Below are positions 41,811-58,852 of a stretch of DNA of 59,907 bases, piece by piece. Origin of the DNA: Pseudomonas viridiflava (GTDB taxonomy: Bacteria > Pseudomonadota > Gammaproteobacteria > Pseudomonadales > Pseudomonadaceae); contig NZ_RBTP01000079.1 in assembly GCF_003702045.1 (NCBI RefSeq), positions 1 to 59,907 of the forward strand, written 5' to 3'. The notes beneath the pieces were generated by a model. The model was not told where the DNA came from. It was given only the letters and a program-made list of their open reading frames with translations, and searched no databases. A program made the position numbers and the translations under genes. Within the stretch, counting starts at the first letter, position 1. Every line of letters begins with the position of its first letter.

Positions 41811-43916
41811 TCAGCCTTGTTTTTTGGTTACAGTTTCGACGATGTGCGACGGCGCTGTATTGTATTTTTTGAATTCCATAGAGTAGCTTGCGCGACCCTG
41901 AGACATGGAGCGAACGTCGGTCGCATAACCGAACATCTCACCCAACGGAACCTCGGCACGAATAACTTTGCCGGAAACCGTATCTTCCATACCCAGAATC
42001 ATGCCGCGACGACGGTTAAGGTCGCCCATCACGTCACCCATATAGTCTTCAGGCGTAACAACCTCTACAGCCATGATCGGCTCAAGCAACTCACCACCGC
42101 CCTTCTGGGCCAGTTGCTTGGTCGCCATGGAAGCAGCCACCTTAAACGCCATCTCGTTCGAGTCGACGTCGTGGTAAGAACCATCAAACACGGTAGCCTT
42201 CAGGCCGATCAGCGGATAGCCGGCGACAACGCCGTTCTTCATCTGCTCTTCGATACCCTTCTGGATAGCCGGGATGTATTCCTTAGGAACAACACCACCC
42301 ACCACTTCGTTCACGAATTGCAGACCTTCCTGACCTTCGTCAGCAGGAGCAAAACGGATCCAGCAATGGCCAAACTGGCCACGACCGCCGGATTGACGAA
42401 CGAACTTGCCTTCGATTTCGCAGTTCTTCGTGATGCGCTCACGATAGGAAACCTGAGGCTTGCCGATGTTGGCTTCGACGTTGAACTCACGGCGCATCCG
42501 GTCAACCAGGATGTCCAGGTGCAACTCGCCCATGCCAGAGATGATCGTCTGACCAGTCTCTTCATCAGTTTTAACGCGGAAAGAAGGGTCTTCCTGAGCA
42601 AGCTTGCCCAGTGCAATACCCATTTTTTCCTGGTCATCCTTGGTCTTTGGCTCAACGGCAACCGAAATAACCGGCTCCGGGAAGTCCATGCGAACCAGAA
42701 TGATTGGCTTGTCAGCGTTGCACAAGGTTTCACCAGTGGTGACGTCCTTCATGCCGATCAGGGCCGCGATGTCACCAGCGCGCACTTCCTTGATCTCTTC
42801 GCGGGCGTTTGCGTGCATCTGCACCATACGACCCACGCGCTCTTTCTTGCCCTTGACCGAGTTGATCACGCCGTCGCCGGATGCCAACACGCCCGAGTAA
42901 ACGCGGACGAAGGTCAGGGTACCCACGAATGGGTCGGTAGCGATCTTGAACGCCAGAGCCGAGAACGGCTCATCGTCGTCTGCATGACGCTCCATTTGGA
43001 TTTCCTCGTTATCAGGGTCGGAACCCTTGATAGCAGGAATATCGACTGGAGCTGGCAGGTAGTCGATCACGGCGTCGAGAACCAGGGGAACGCCCTTGTT
43101 CTTGAACGAAGAACCGCAAACAGCCAGAACGATCTCGCCAGCAATGGTGCGCTGACGCAGAGCGGCCTTGATTTCCGCGTTGGTGAGTTCTTCACCTTCG
43201 AGGTACTTGTTCATCAGCTCTTCATTGGCTTCGGCCGCAGCCTCGACCATGTTGCTGCGCCACTCGTCAGCCAGCTCCTGAAGCTCTTCAGGGATTGGCT
43301 TGCGAACAGGAACCATACCCTTGTCGGAATCGTTCCAGTAAACAGCTTCCATAGACATCAGATCGATCTGACCCTGGAAGTTGTCTTCGGAACCGATCGC
43401 CAACTGGATAGGCACCGGAGTGTGGCCAAGGCGCTGCTTGATCTGAGCGATAACGCGCAGGAAGTTAGCACCGGCACGGTCCATCTTGTTCACGTAAACG
43501 ATACGTGGAACACCGTATTTGTTGGCCTGACGCCATACGGTTTCGGACTGCGGCTCTACGCCGGAAGTACCGCAGAACACAACGACAGCGCCGTCGAGTA
43601 CACGCAGGGAACGCTCAACTTCAATGGTGAAGTCAACGTGGCCAGGTGTGTCGATGACGTTGAAGCGGTACTGGTCTTTATGCTGCTTTTCCGAACCCTG
43701 CCAGAAGGCAGTGATGGCAGCAGAAGTAATGGTAATACCACGCTCCTGCTCTTGAACCATCCAGTCCGTGGTCGCGGCGCCATCATGCACCTCGCCCATC
43801 TTGTGACTTTTGCCGGTGTAAAAAAGGACGCGCTCGGTGGTGGTGGTTTTACCAGCATCCACGTGAGCGACGATACCAATGTTACGGTAACGGCCAATCG
43901 GTGTAGTACGAGCCAT
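41811..43916 (-). CDS. fusA: Elongation factor G
   Basis: A 701-residue translocase GTPase. G1 AHVDAGKTTTTER (residues 17-29), DTPGHVDFT (G3), NKMDRAGA (G4), then domain II and the domain IV signature with the tip in VRQSGGRGQFGH. Length matches EF-G of other Pseudomonas. It also acts with RRF in ribosome recycling. Thirty bases after rpsG in the str operon. Confidence 0.98.
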   Translation of the reverse strand: MARTTPIGRYRNIGIVAHVDAGKTTTTERVLFYTGKSHKMGEVHDGAATTDWMVQEQERGITITSAAITAFWQGSEKQHKDQYRFNVIDTPGHVDFTIEVERSLRVLDGAVVVFCGTSGVEPQSETVWRQANKYGVPRIVYVNKMDRAGANFLRVIAQIKQRLGHTPVPIQLAIGSEDNFQGQIDLMSMEAVYWNDSDKGMVPVRKPIPEELQELADEWRSNMVEAAAEANEELMNKYLEGEELTNAEIKAALRQRTIAGEIVLAVCGSSFKNKGVPLVLDAVIDYLPAPVDIPAIKGSDPDNEEIQMERHADDDEPFSALAFKIATDPFVGTLTFVRVYSGVLASGDGVINSVKGKKERVGRMVQMHANAREEIKEVRAGDIAALIGMKDVTTGETLCNADKPIILVRMDFPEPVISVAVEPKTKDDQEKMGIALGKLAQEDPSFRVKTDEETGQTIISGMGELHLDILVDRMRREFNVEANIGKPQVSYRERITKNCEIEGKFVRQSGGRGQFGHCWIRFAPADEGQEGLQFVNEVVGGVVPKEYIPAIQKGIEEQMKNGVVAGYPLIGLKATVFDGSYHDVDSNEMAFKVAASMATKQLAQKGGGELLEPIMAVEVVTPEDYMGDVMGDLNRRRGMILGMEDTVSGKVIRAEVPLGEMFGYATDVRSMSQGRASYSMEFKKYNTAPSHIVETVTKKQG

Positions 43917-43946
43917 AAAGCCCTCGCAAAATTAGTGACGCTGAAA

Positions 43947-44417
43947 TTAGAAGCGGTAGTGCGAGAAAGCCTTGTTGGCCTCAGCCATACGGTGCACATC
44001 TTCACGCTTCTTGACCGCAGCACCTTTACCTTCGGCGGCGTCCAACAGTTCGCCAGCCAAACGCAGAGCCATAGACTTCTCGCCGCGCTTGCGCGCGAAG
44101 TCTACCAGCCAACGCATTGCCAGAGCATTACGACGGGACGGACGAACTTCGACAGGAACCTGGTAAGTAGCACCGCCTACACGGCGCGACTTTACTTCGA
44201 CCAGCGGAGCGATGGCGTCGAGAGCTTTCTCGAAGATTTCCAGGGGATCGCTGTTCTTACGCTCTTTAACCTTCTCCAGCGCGCCATAAACGATACGCTC
44301 GGCAACGGCTTTCTTGCCGCTTTCCATCACGTGGTTCATGAACTTCGCCAGAATCTGGCTTCCGTATTTTGGATCGTCAAGCACTTCGCGCTTGGCTGCT
44401 ACGCGTCTTCTTGGCAT
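43947..44417 (-). CDS. rpsG: 30S ribosomal protein S7
   Basis: A 156-residue S7 ([21 protein letters not shown]), with [23 protein letters not shown] and [25 protein letters not shown] in segments. It nucleates 30S head assembly. In E. coli S7 represses the str operon by binding the rpsL-rpsG spacer; here that spacer is 122 bases long and could carry such a site. Confidence 0.98.
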
Positions 44418-44539
44418 GGATAAGCCCTCAAACGGTCTTCAGGTTAGCTCGGGACCACCACCCAAAAATGGATGCGCCCGACCTTACTCTTATCGACTCA
44501 GAAAAATAGAAATCTGCAATTTTAATCAGAAGCCGAATA

Positions 44540-44911
44540 CTACTTAGGCTTCTTGGTACCGTATTTCGAGCGACCCTGGTTACGGCCTTTAACGCCGGAA
44601 GTATCCAGAGAACCACGAACGGTGTGATAACGAACACCTGGCAAGTCTTTTACACGACCGCCACGGATCAGTACCACGCTGTGCTCTTGCAGGTTGTGAC
44701 CTTCACCGCCGATGTACGAGGAAACCTCGAAACCGTTGGTCAGGCGCACACGGCAGACTTTACGCAATGCCGAGTTAGGTTTTTTCGGCGTGGTGGTATA
44801 CACACGAGTGCACACACCGCGACGCTGCGGGCAGTTCTGCAGCGCAGGCACGTCGGATTTCTCGACGATACGCTTACGCGGCTGACGTACCAGCTGGTTG
44901 ATAGTTGCCAT
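44540..44911 (-). CDS. rpsL: 30S ribosomal protein S12
   Basis: A 123-residue S12. The streptomycin-determining residues are wild type: Lys43 in TTTPKKPNSAL and Lys88 in GGRVKDLPGVRYH, so a sensitive form is predicted. The loop with the beta-methylthio Asp site (KDLPG) is intact. First gene of the str operon, preceded by its own promoter about 90 bases upstream. Confidence 0.98.
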   Translation of the reverse strand: MATINQLVRQPRKRIVEKSDVPALQNCPQRRGVCTRVYTTTPKKPNSALRKVCRVRLTNGFEVSSYIGGEGHNLQEHSVVLIRGGRVKDLPGVRYHTVRGSLDTSGVKGRNQGRSKYGTKKPK

Positions 44912-45001
44912 CTACTAGCTCCACTGTTGTCTTGCGACGCTATTGTCTTACAAGAAAAGCAAATGACAGGGCACAAGCCCCGCCAAATTTAGGGGTACAA
45001 G

Positions 45002-45030
45002 AGTCTAAAGAGGATCCTGTCCCCAGTCAA
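45002..45030 (-). promoter_or_regulatory. Sigma-70 promoter of the str operon
   Basis: On the minus strand TTGACT (45025-45030), a 17-base spacer and TAGACT (45002-45007) form a near-consensus promoter in the rpoC-rpsL gap. The predicted leader is about 85 bases. Confidence 0.82.
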
Positions 45031-45105
45031 GACAAAGCCCCGACGTCCACATCAGGCGAACAGCACGAATGCTACGCGACCGATGTGAGTGCCGAGGCTT
45101 TACTC

Positions 45106-49305
<4,200 letters not shown>

Positions 49306-49369
49306 GGCCTTTCCTCCTGGCGGAGCAGGGAGCAGGGATTTACGCCCTGCTCCCGATTCACGTCACGTG

Positions 49370-53443
<4,074 letters not shown>

Positions 53444-53587
53444 CAGCGTTCCCCAGCTTGGTCACCTGCTTGTTTGGCTCCCTCCCGACGGAAGCAGCCA
53501 GAAAATCTTGCAAACCCCTTGGTTTGCGCCACCGTCATCGGTGGGTCCTGCACGATACAGACACGGACAGCGCCGATCGTCTATAAC

Positions 53588-53618
53588 GGAAAAAGGCCGG
53601 TGGCAAAAGCCACCAGCC
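53588..53618 (-). terminator. Partial terminator/attenuator between rplL and rpoB
   Basis: On the minus strand GGCTGGTGGC-TTTT-GCCACCGGCC forms a 10-bp stem (one G-T wobble) followed by TTTTTCC. It lies 45 bases past rplL with rpoB 145 bases further, the same arrangement as the leaky terminator of the E. coli rplJL-rpoBC operon. Confidence 0.8.
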
Positions 53619-53663
53619 ATCAGCCTTTCGCTAAATGCGTGGGCTGGACACTCAAATCGATGC

Positions 53664-54029
53664 TTATTTCAGCTCGACTTTAGCGCCTGCTTCTTCCAGA
53701 GTAGCTTTGGCTTTGTCAGCTGCGTCTTTGGCAACAGCTTCCAGAACCATTGCTGGAGCGCCGTCAACGACTGCCTTGGCTTCTTTCAGGCCCAGACCGG
53801 TCAGCTCGCGAACTGCCTTGATCACGTTAACTTTCTTCTCGCCAGCTTCCAGCAGCATGACGTTGAATTCAGTTTGTTCTTCAACAACGGCAGCAGCAAC
53901 AGCTGGGCCAGCAGAAGCAGCGGCAGCAGTAACACCGAATTTCTCTTCGAAAGCTTTGATCAGCTCAACAACTTCCATTACGGACATGTTGCCAACGGCT
54001 TCGAGGATATCGTTTTGAGAGATAGACAT
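53664..54029 (-). CDS. rplL: 50S ribosomal protein L7/L12
   Basis: A 121-residue stalk protein. The N-terminal dimerisation domain is about 1-32, an Ala-rich hinge about 33-50 (VTAAAASAGPAVAAAVV), and the C-terminal factor-binding domain includes KVNVIKAVRELTGLGLKEAKAVVDGAP in segments. It recruits EF-Tu and EF-G in multiple copies on L10. Seventy-two bases after rplJ. Confidence 0.98.
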   Translation of the reverse strand: MSISQNDILEAVGNMSVMEVVELIKAFEEKFGVTAAAASAGPAVAAAVVEEQTEFNVMLLEAGEKKVNVIKAVRELTGLGLKEAKAVVDGAPAMVLEAVAKDAADKAKATLEEAGAKVELK

Positions 54030-54101
54030 GAATCTAATTCCTGATTTGGGGACGGCCTACGCGACCATCGAAAAAAACAAAAACGCGAGAAACGGCCAGC
54101 C

Positions 54102-54602
54102 TTAGGCTGCAGCTGCTTCTTTCTGGTCGCGAACAGCCGCCAGAGTACGAGCCAACTTGCTGGTAGCGCCTTGAATCACGCTCATCAGCTGAGAAATTGC
54201 TTCGTCACGGGTCGGCAGGGTTGCCAGTACATCGATCTGATTAGCTGCGAGGTACAAGCCCTCGAACGCAGCTGCCTTGATCTCGAACTTATCCTGACCC
54301 TTAGCGAATTCCTTGAACAGGCGAGCAGCAGCACCCGGATGTTCGTTAGAGAATGCGATCAAGGTCGGGCCTGTGAACACGTCGTTGAGGACACTGAATT
54401 GAGTGTCAGCAACAGCGCGCTTGAGCAGAGTGTTACGTACAACACGTACATAAACGCCTGCTTCACGAGCCTCTTTACGGAGTCCGGTCATAGCGCCGAC
54501 TGTCACGCCGCGGGCATCAGCCACGACTGCGGACAGACCAGCTTTGGCAGCCTCGTTGACTTCAGCGACGATGGCTTTCTTGTCTTCGAGTTTAATTGCC
54601 AC
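54102..54602 (-). CDS. rplJ: 50S ribosomal protein L10
   Basis: A 166-residue L10: the N-terminal rRNA-binding domain (LEDKKAIVAEVNEAAKAGLSAVVADARG in segments) and a C-terminal helix for L7/L12 dimers (TLAAVRDQKEAAAA end). The L10-L12 complex represses its own mRNA by binding the leader; that leader is recognisable in the 197 bases upstream. Confidence 0.98.
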   Translation of the reverse strand: MAIKLEDKKAIVAEVNEAAKAGLSAVVADARGVTVGAMTGLRKEAREAGVYVRVVRNTLLKRAVADTQFSVLNDVFTGPTLIAFSNEHPGAAARLFKEFAKGQDKFEIKAAAFEGLYLAANQIDVLATLPTRDEAISQLMSVIQGATSKLARTLAAVRDQKEAAAA

Positions 54603-54799
54603 GGGTTTAACTCCTGCTTGTTACCGTTTCATCGAGCCTGAGCTTGATGTCGTTTTGGTGTCTGATTCGGTAAGGAACCGGGAGCACCATCTGCGTAGGC
54701 TTGAGTTTTAAGACTTTCGCCGCCTACGGTCTTGGATAGCCCCCGCCAGGCAGGGACCCCAATTTTTTTAAGCGACACGTCGGACGTGCCGCCTTTGTC
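54603..54799 (-). ncRNA. L10-type autoregulatory leader of rplJL
   Basis: The 197-base rplA-rplJ spacer carries the signature of the gammaproteobacterial L10 leader on the minus strand: CAAGACCGTAGGC, an intervening loop, then AGCCTACGCAGATGGTGCTCC (in two blocks) at about 54680-54740. CCGTAGG pairs with CCTACG. In E. coli the L10(L7/L12)4 complex binds this structure and blocks rplJ translation. The segment is gene-free and otherwise shows one hairpin (GCACGTC/GACGTGT near the rplA end). Confidence 0.82.
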
Positions 54800-55495
54800 T
54801 TACGCGTCCAGCGAGCCTTGATCGATCACCAGGCCTGGGCCCATAGTGGTGCTCAAAGTAACGCGCTTGACGTAAATACCTTTCGAAGAAGCAGGCTTGA
54901 TACGCTTCAAATCAGCGATCAGCGCTTCAACGTTTTCCTTCAGCTTGACGGCGTCAAAACCGACTTTGCCAACGGAAGTGTGGATGATGCCGTTTTTGTC
55001 GGTGCGATAACGAACCTGACCAGCCTTGGCATTCTTGACGGCGTTAGCAACGTCAGGAGTAACAGTGCCGACTTTTGGGTTAGGCATCAGACCACGAGGA
55101 CCGAGAACCTGACCCAACTGACCTACAACACGCATTGCATCAGGAGAAGCAATAACGACGTCATAGTTCAGGTCGCCAGCTTTCATTTCGGCGGCCAGAT
55201 CATCCATACCAACGCGATCAGCGCCAGCAGCCAGAGCAGCTTCAGCAGCAGGACCCTGGGTAAAAACTGCAACGCGTACAGTTTTGCCAGTGCCGTGCGG
55301 CAGAACGGTAGCGCTACGAACTACCTGGTCGGATTTACGAGGGTCAACGCCCAAGTTGACAGCGATGTCCACGGACTCGCTGAATTTAACAGTAGACAAC
55401 TCGGTCAGCAGAGCAGCTGCGTCTACAAAGTTGTAGGCCTTGCCAGCTTCGATCTTGCCAGCGATTGCCTTTTGACGCTTGGTCAGCTTAGCCAT
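54800..55495 (-). CDS. rplA: 50S ribosomal protein L1
   Basis: A 231-residue L1 of the mobile stalk that ejects E-site tRNA. It shows the KFSESVDIAVNLGVDPRKSDQVVRSATVLPHGTG opening (in segments), GPRGLMPNPKVGTVT and a C-terminal KRVTLSTTMGPGLVID. In E. coli it autoregulates rplKA. ATG overlaps the rplK stop by one base (TAATG). Confidence 0.98.
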   Translation of the reverse strand: MAKLTKRQKAIAGKIEAGKAYNFVDAAALLTELSTVKFSESVDIAVNLGVDPRKSDQVVRSATVLPHGTGKTVRVAVFTQGPAAEAALAAGADRVGMDDLAAEMKAGDLNYDVVIASPDAMRVVGQLGQVLGPRGLMPNPKVGTVTPDVANAVKNAKAGQVRYRTDKNGIIHTSVGKVGFDAVKLKENVEALIADLKRIKPASSKGIYVKRVTLSTTMGPGLVIDQGSLDA

Positions 55496-55926
55496 TACAC
55501 ACCCTCCACGTTAAGGCCCATGCTACGAGCGGAACCGGCGATGGTACGCACGGCCGCATCCATGTCAGCAGCTGTCAGATCCGCATTTTTTGTCTTAGCG
55601 ATTTCTTCCAGCTGAGCACGGGTCACGGTGCCAACTTTAACGGTGTTCGGGCGAGCCGAGCCGCTGGTCAGGCCTGCAGCTTTCTTCAGCAGAACCGACG
55701 CAGGAGTACTTTTTGTTTCAAAAGTGAAGCTACGGTCGCTGTATACAGTGATGATCACTGGAGTCGGCAAGCCAGGCTCAATACCCTGAGTACGAGCGTT
55801 GAACGCCTTGCAGAATTCCATGATGTTCACACCGTGCTGACCCAGAGCCGGGCCAACTGGCGGGCTAGGGTTAGCCTGAGCGGCTTTCACTTGCAGCTTG
55901 ATGTATGCACTAATCTTCTTGGCCAT
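55495..55926 (-). CDS. rplK: 50S ribosomal protein L11
   Basis: A 143-residue L11 starting MAKKISAYIKLQVKAAQANPSPPVGPALGQHGVN in segments. The thiostrepton-site prolines in PSPPVGPALGQ are intact. It shapes the GTPase-associated centre and activates RelA in the stringent response. A longer frame adds four residues upstream, not used. First gene after the nusG terminator; no consensus promoter was evident to me in the 70-base gap. Confidence 0.98.
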   Translation of the reverse strand: MAKKISAYIKLQVKAAQANPSPPVGPALGQHGVNIMEFCKAFNARTQGIEPGLPTPVIITVYSDRSFTFETKSTPASVLLKKAAGLTSGSARPNTVKVGTVTRAQLEEIAKTKNADLTAADMDAAVRTIAGSARSMGLNVEGV

Positions 55927-55997
55927 GAGGCACTCCAATTACGGGTTCAAGCGCCAATAAAGGCTCCCCGGTTGCTTACGCGTATATCCCAGTGACG

Positions 55998-56026
55998 AAA
56001 AAACCCCACAGCCTTAGACTGCGGGG
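55998..56026 (-). terminator. Terminator after nusG
   Basis: CCCCGCAG-loop-CTGTGGGG (one G-T pair) is followed on the minus strand by TTTTTT. It lies 20 bases past nusG and separates secE-nusG from rplKAJL-rpoBC. Confidence 0.88.
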
Positions 56027-56045
56027 GTATGGGATTCCAGCTCAG

Positions 56046-56579
56046 TTATGCCTTTTCGACCTGACTGAACTCCAACTCTACCGGAGTAGAGCGTCCGAAA
56101 ATGAGCACCGCCACTTGGATACGGCTCTTTTCGTAGTTAACTTCTTCTACCGTGCCATTGAAATCGGCGAACGGACCGTCGGTAACGCGAACAACCTCGC
56201 CAGGCTCGAAGAGAGTCTTTGGCTTTGGCTTATCGCTACCGTCGGCGACACGACGCAGAATAGCTTCTGCCTCTTTGTCGGTGATAGGCGCAGGCTTGTC
56301 AGCGGTACCGCCGATAAAGCCCATGACACGAGGGGTATCCTTGACCAAGTGCCAAGTACCTTCATTCATGTCCATCTGAACAAGCACGTAGCCAGGGAAG
56401 AACTTGCGTTCGCTTTTGCGCTTCTGGCCATTACGCATTTCAACCACTTCTTCAGTGGGAACCAGAATTTCGCCGAAGCCATCTTCCATGCCTGCGAGCT
56501 TCACACGCTCGATCAACGAGCGCATCACATGCTTCTCGTAACCCGAGTAAGCATGCACTACGTACCAACGCTTAGCCAC
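56046..56579 (-). CDS. nusG: Transcription termination/antitermination factor NusG
   Basis: A 177-residue NusG. NGN domain (about 1-120) starting KRWYVVHAYSGYEKHV and containing FPGYVLVQMDMNEGTWHLVKDTPRVMGFIG in segments; C-terminal KOW domain FEPGEVVRVTDGPFADFNGTVEEV. It binds RNA polymerase, Rho or S10. Nine bases after secE. Confidence 0.98.
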   Translation of the reverse strand: MAKRWYVVHAYSGYEKHVMRSLIERVKLAGMEDGFGEILVPTEEVVEMRNGQKRKSERKFFPGYVLVQMDMNEGTWHLVKDTPRVMGFIGGTADKPAPITDKEAEAILRRVADGSDKPKPKTLFEPGEVVRVTDGPFADFNGTVEEVNYEKSRIQVAVLIFGRSTPVELEFSQVEKA

Positions 56580-56588
56580 GGGACACCC

Positions 56589-56957
56589 TTAGCCAACAAT
56601 CAAGGAAACAAGCCAGCCGAGTAGGGAATCAAGCCCCCACAGCAGCAACGCCATAACCAGCACAACAGCCACGACAATCAATGTGGTTTGAGTGGTTTCT
56701 TGGCGAGTAGGCCAAACGACTTTACGGATCTCTGCGCGCGCTTCCTTCGCCAGAACGAAAAAAGCCTTACCCTTGCCAGTCTGCAACGCAACAAAAGCTG
56801 CCGCAGCGGCGATAACCAAGAGAGCCAGGACACGGTACAGGATCGGCTCAGCAGAGTAGTACTGATTGCCGACAACACCCACGACAACCAAAACGACTAC
56901 CAGGAGCCACTTCAGCAAATCAAAGCGAGAGTCTGATGCTTCAGCCTTGGGATTCAT
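56589..56957 (-). CDS. secE: Preprotein translocase subunit SecE
   Basis: A 122-residue SecE. Two hydrophobic helices near residues 14-34 and 40-58, then the conserved amphipathic AKEARAEIRKVVWPTRQETTQTT (in segments) and the final transmembrane helix TLIVVAVVLVMALLLWGLDSLLGWLV in segments. It clamps SecY. Forms an operon with tRNA-Trp upstream and nusG downstream. Confidence 0.97.
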   Translation of the reverse strand: MNPKAEASDSRFDLLKWLLVVVLVVVGVVGNQYYSAEPILYRVLALLVIAAAAAFVALQTGKGKAFFVLAKEARAEIRKVVWPTRQETTQTTLIVVAVVLVMALLLWGLDSLLGWLVSLIVG

Positions 56958-57003
56958 CTACGGAGATCCTGTGAAAAGAAAGCCAGATTACACCTAGGGA
57001 ATC

Positions 57004-57079
57004 TGGCAGGTCAGGAGGGAATCGAACCCCCAACCTACGGTTTTGGAGACCGTCGCTCTGCCAATTGAGCTACTGACCT
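57004..57079 (-). tRNA. tRNA-Trp (CCA)
   Basis: Seventy-six bases with an encoded CCA end. The anticodon loop CTCCAAA gives anticodon CCA. The acceptor stem AGGTCAG/CTGACCT and TPsiC arm GGTTCGATTCC are intact. It lies 46 bases upstream of secE and shares its transcript. Confidence 0.97.
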
Positions 57080-57100
57080 AAAAGCAAAATCAGGCCGACC

Positions 57101-57129
57101 ATTATGCGGACCCGACAAGAGTTTTTCAA
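57101..57129 (-). promoter_or_regulatory. Sigma-70 promoter of tRNA-Trp/secE/nusG
   Basis: On the minus strand TTGAAA (57124-57129), a 17-base spacer with a GC-rich 3' end, and CATAAT (57101-57106). It lies 22 bases upstream of tRNA-Trp. Confidence 0.78.
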
Positions 57130-57200
57130 CACCTTATTCGGACGCCACCTAAAAGATGAACATCTGAACAGCCTTAGGCACACCGCTTACGGCCCTACCT

Positions 57201-57232
57201 AAAACAAAGGCAGATATTTTCATATCTGCCTT
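57201..57232 (-). terminator. Terminator after tRNA-Thr
   Basis: AAGGCAGATAT and ATATCTGCCTT form a perfect 11-bp stem with a 4-base loop, followed on the minus strand by TGTTTT. It ends the Tyr-Gly-Thr tRNA transcript. Confidence 0.78.
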
Positions 57233-57238
57233 CAGCAA

Positions 57239-57314
57239 TGGAGCTCTTGAGCGGATTCGAACCGCTGACCTCACCCTTACCAAGGGTGTGCTCTACCAAC
57301 TGAGCTACAAGAGC
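57239..57314 (-). tRNA. tRNA-Thr (GGT)
   Basis: Seventy-six bases with encoded CCA. The anticodon stem-loop CACCC-TTGGTAA-GGGTG gives GGT. The acceptor stem GCTCTTG/CAAGAGC is perfect. Third gene of the tRNA operon; in many gammaproteobacteria tufB follows it, but here a terminator does. Confidence 0.97.
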
Positions 57315-57340
57315 AATACAATCTGCATAAGCCGCAAACA

Positions 57341-57414
<74 letters not shown>

Positions 57415-57439
57415 GCAATTTTGCAGCTCGCGCTAAATC

Positions 57440-57524
<85 letters not shown>

Positions 57525-57537
57525 TGAGCAGGGCAGC

Positions 57538-57566
57538 ATTCTCAACTCATGCCGCCCTTCTGTCAA
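57538..57566 (-). promoter_or_regulatory. Promoter of the tRNA-Tyr-Gly-Thr operon
   Basis: On the minus strand TTGACA (57561-57566), a 17-base GC-rich spacer and GAGAAT (57538-57543). It lies 14 bases upstream of tRNA-Tyr. The remaining gap to the SPOR gene (to 57666) has a TTCGCA/TGCGAA hairpin but no other clear feature. Confidence 0.78.
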
Positions 57567-57666
57567 CCTTTTTCTCAGTAAAAACCTGAGGTTACATGCG
57601 TTGACTCTTTCTACTCCGTTCGCAAGGCTTACACCTCACTGCGAAGCGGGCGCCATTCTATGCAAA

Positions 57667-58095
57667 CTATTGCGTAGTTGCAATGCCCTCGCATGACATT
57701 ATTTTGTTTTTTAATTGCGGAAAGTCCTGAGCAAGCTGGCTAATCACGCTTGACTCCACCAGACGACGACTATCAGGGGCTATTCTTAACCAATAGCCCG
57801 CCCCACTACCGGGCTGTACGCTCTGGAATTGAGACTGGATATCCAGACTGTTAAGCCTCTGCTCTACCGCACGCGCATCTTCCTGGCGCGTGAAGCCTCC
57901 CAAAAAAAGACAATTTGTGTCAGCCTCTCGCGATAAGTGCACTGGATCCGACTCGCTAAGGAGACGGATATCCTGTTGCGTCGCCCGGTGCAGCGACAAT
58001 GGCATCACTTCCTTTGCCCTTAACGGTGCCTCCTGCTGATGCCAGATGTAATAGAAGCCGTTCAACGTCAACATCAGGAGAAATAACCAACGCAT
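57667..58095 (-). CDS. Small SPOR-domain protein with N-terminal membrane anchor
   Basis: A 142-residue protein. The ATG at 58095 follows GAGG and starts MRWLFLLMLTLNGFYYIWHQ, a single hydrophobic helix acting as signal anchor. The C-terminal part (about 65-128: CLFLGGFTRQEDARAVEQRLNSL, YWLRIAP) has the SPOR pattern that binds denuded peptidoglycan at the division site. Third gene of birA-coaX-SPOR, 7 bases after coaX. No specific partner can be named. Confidence 0.82.
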   Translation of the reverse strand: MRWLFLLMLTLNGFYYIWHQQEAPLRAKEVMPLSLHRATQQDIRLLSESDPVHLSREADTNCLFLGGFTRQEDARAVEQRLNSLDIQSQFQSVQPGSGAGYWLRIAPDSRRLVESSVISQLAQDFPQLKNKIMSCEGIATTQ

Positions 58096-58102
58096 AGAAA
58101 CC

Positions 58103-58852
58103 TCAAGACAATGGGCAAGCCAGCGCAAGACCCACGAACACAAGATCCGGAATGACCCGAGCATCTGGCAGCACGTCTACCACCAGACCTGCGTCCCCGC
58201 CAGTGACGAAGATGGCAAAATCATCCCCCCAGTACTCACGCGCGATCTCCACCTGCGTGACTGCAAAACCCCGCAGCATCAGAGAACAGCCTCGCTCAAC
58301 CGCCTCTGCAGTGGACCGGCCCGGAACAAACTTTGCGAGCGCCCGCTCGGCAGCCGCGTCGTCATACCTGATGCGCCTTGTGTGGGTACGAAGCTGATTC
58401 CGCATCAAAGGCATCCCAGGACATATAAAGCCTCCAAGGTGCCTGCCATCCGCTGCTACGAAATCAGACGTGACAGCTGTACCCAGATCAATCACCAAGC
58501 ATGCTTTGCGAGCACAGTGATAGGCACCGACGAATGCCAACCATCGATCAAGCCCCAAGCGCTCAAAGGCCTCGTATCCGTTTGTAACCCCTGCCAACTC
58601 ACGCGCCGGCAATGTGCAGACAGGGCTTATGGCAAAAATACCCCTGATAGCCGAAATCAGACTTTCTGTTTCTGCGGCGTTGCGCACGCTGACTAGGCGA
58701 CAATGGCTCAGCGTCAGGTCAGGCAATTCACCCAGACTTTCCAGCAACGCACTGTCGGCATCTACAACGCCTCCAGCCACTACCAGAGAAGCGTCACGAT
58801 GGATGACACGCCACTTGATGAAGCTGTTACCACAATCGAGTTCAAGAATCAT
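58103..58852 (-). CDS. coaX: Type III pantothenate kinase
   Basis: A 249-residue CoaX, first step of CoA synthesis, of the ASKHA fold rather than the CoaA type. N-terminal phosphate motif LELDCGNSFIKW, central LVIDLGTAVTSDFVAADGRHLGGFICPG in segments, and TGGDAGLV near the C-terminus. CoaX is insensitive to CoA feedback and needs a monovalent cation. Its ATG lies inside the end of birA (11-base overlap), the conserved Pseudomonas arrangement. Confidence 0.95.
   Translation of the reverse strand: MILELDCGNSFIKWRVIHRDASLVVAGGVVDADSALLESLGELPDLTLSHCRLVSVRNAAETESLISAIRGIFAISPVCTLPARELAGVTNGYEAFERLGLDRWLAFVGAYHCARKACLVIDLGTAVTSDFVAADGRHLGGFICPGMPLMRNQLRTHTRRIRYDDAAAERALAKFVPGRSTAEAVERGCSLMLRGFAVTQVEIAREYWGDDFAIFVTGGDAGLVVDVLPDARVIPDLVFVGLALACPLS

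Noticed and set aside
54603..54799. A gene in the rplA-rplJ spacer
   Set aside because: No plausible frame; the sequence matches the L10 leader RNA instead.
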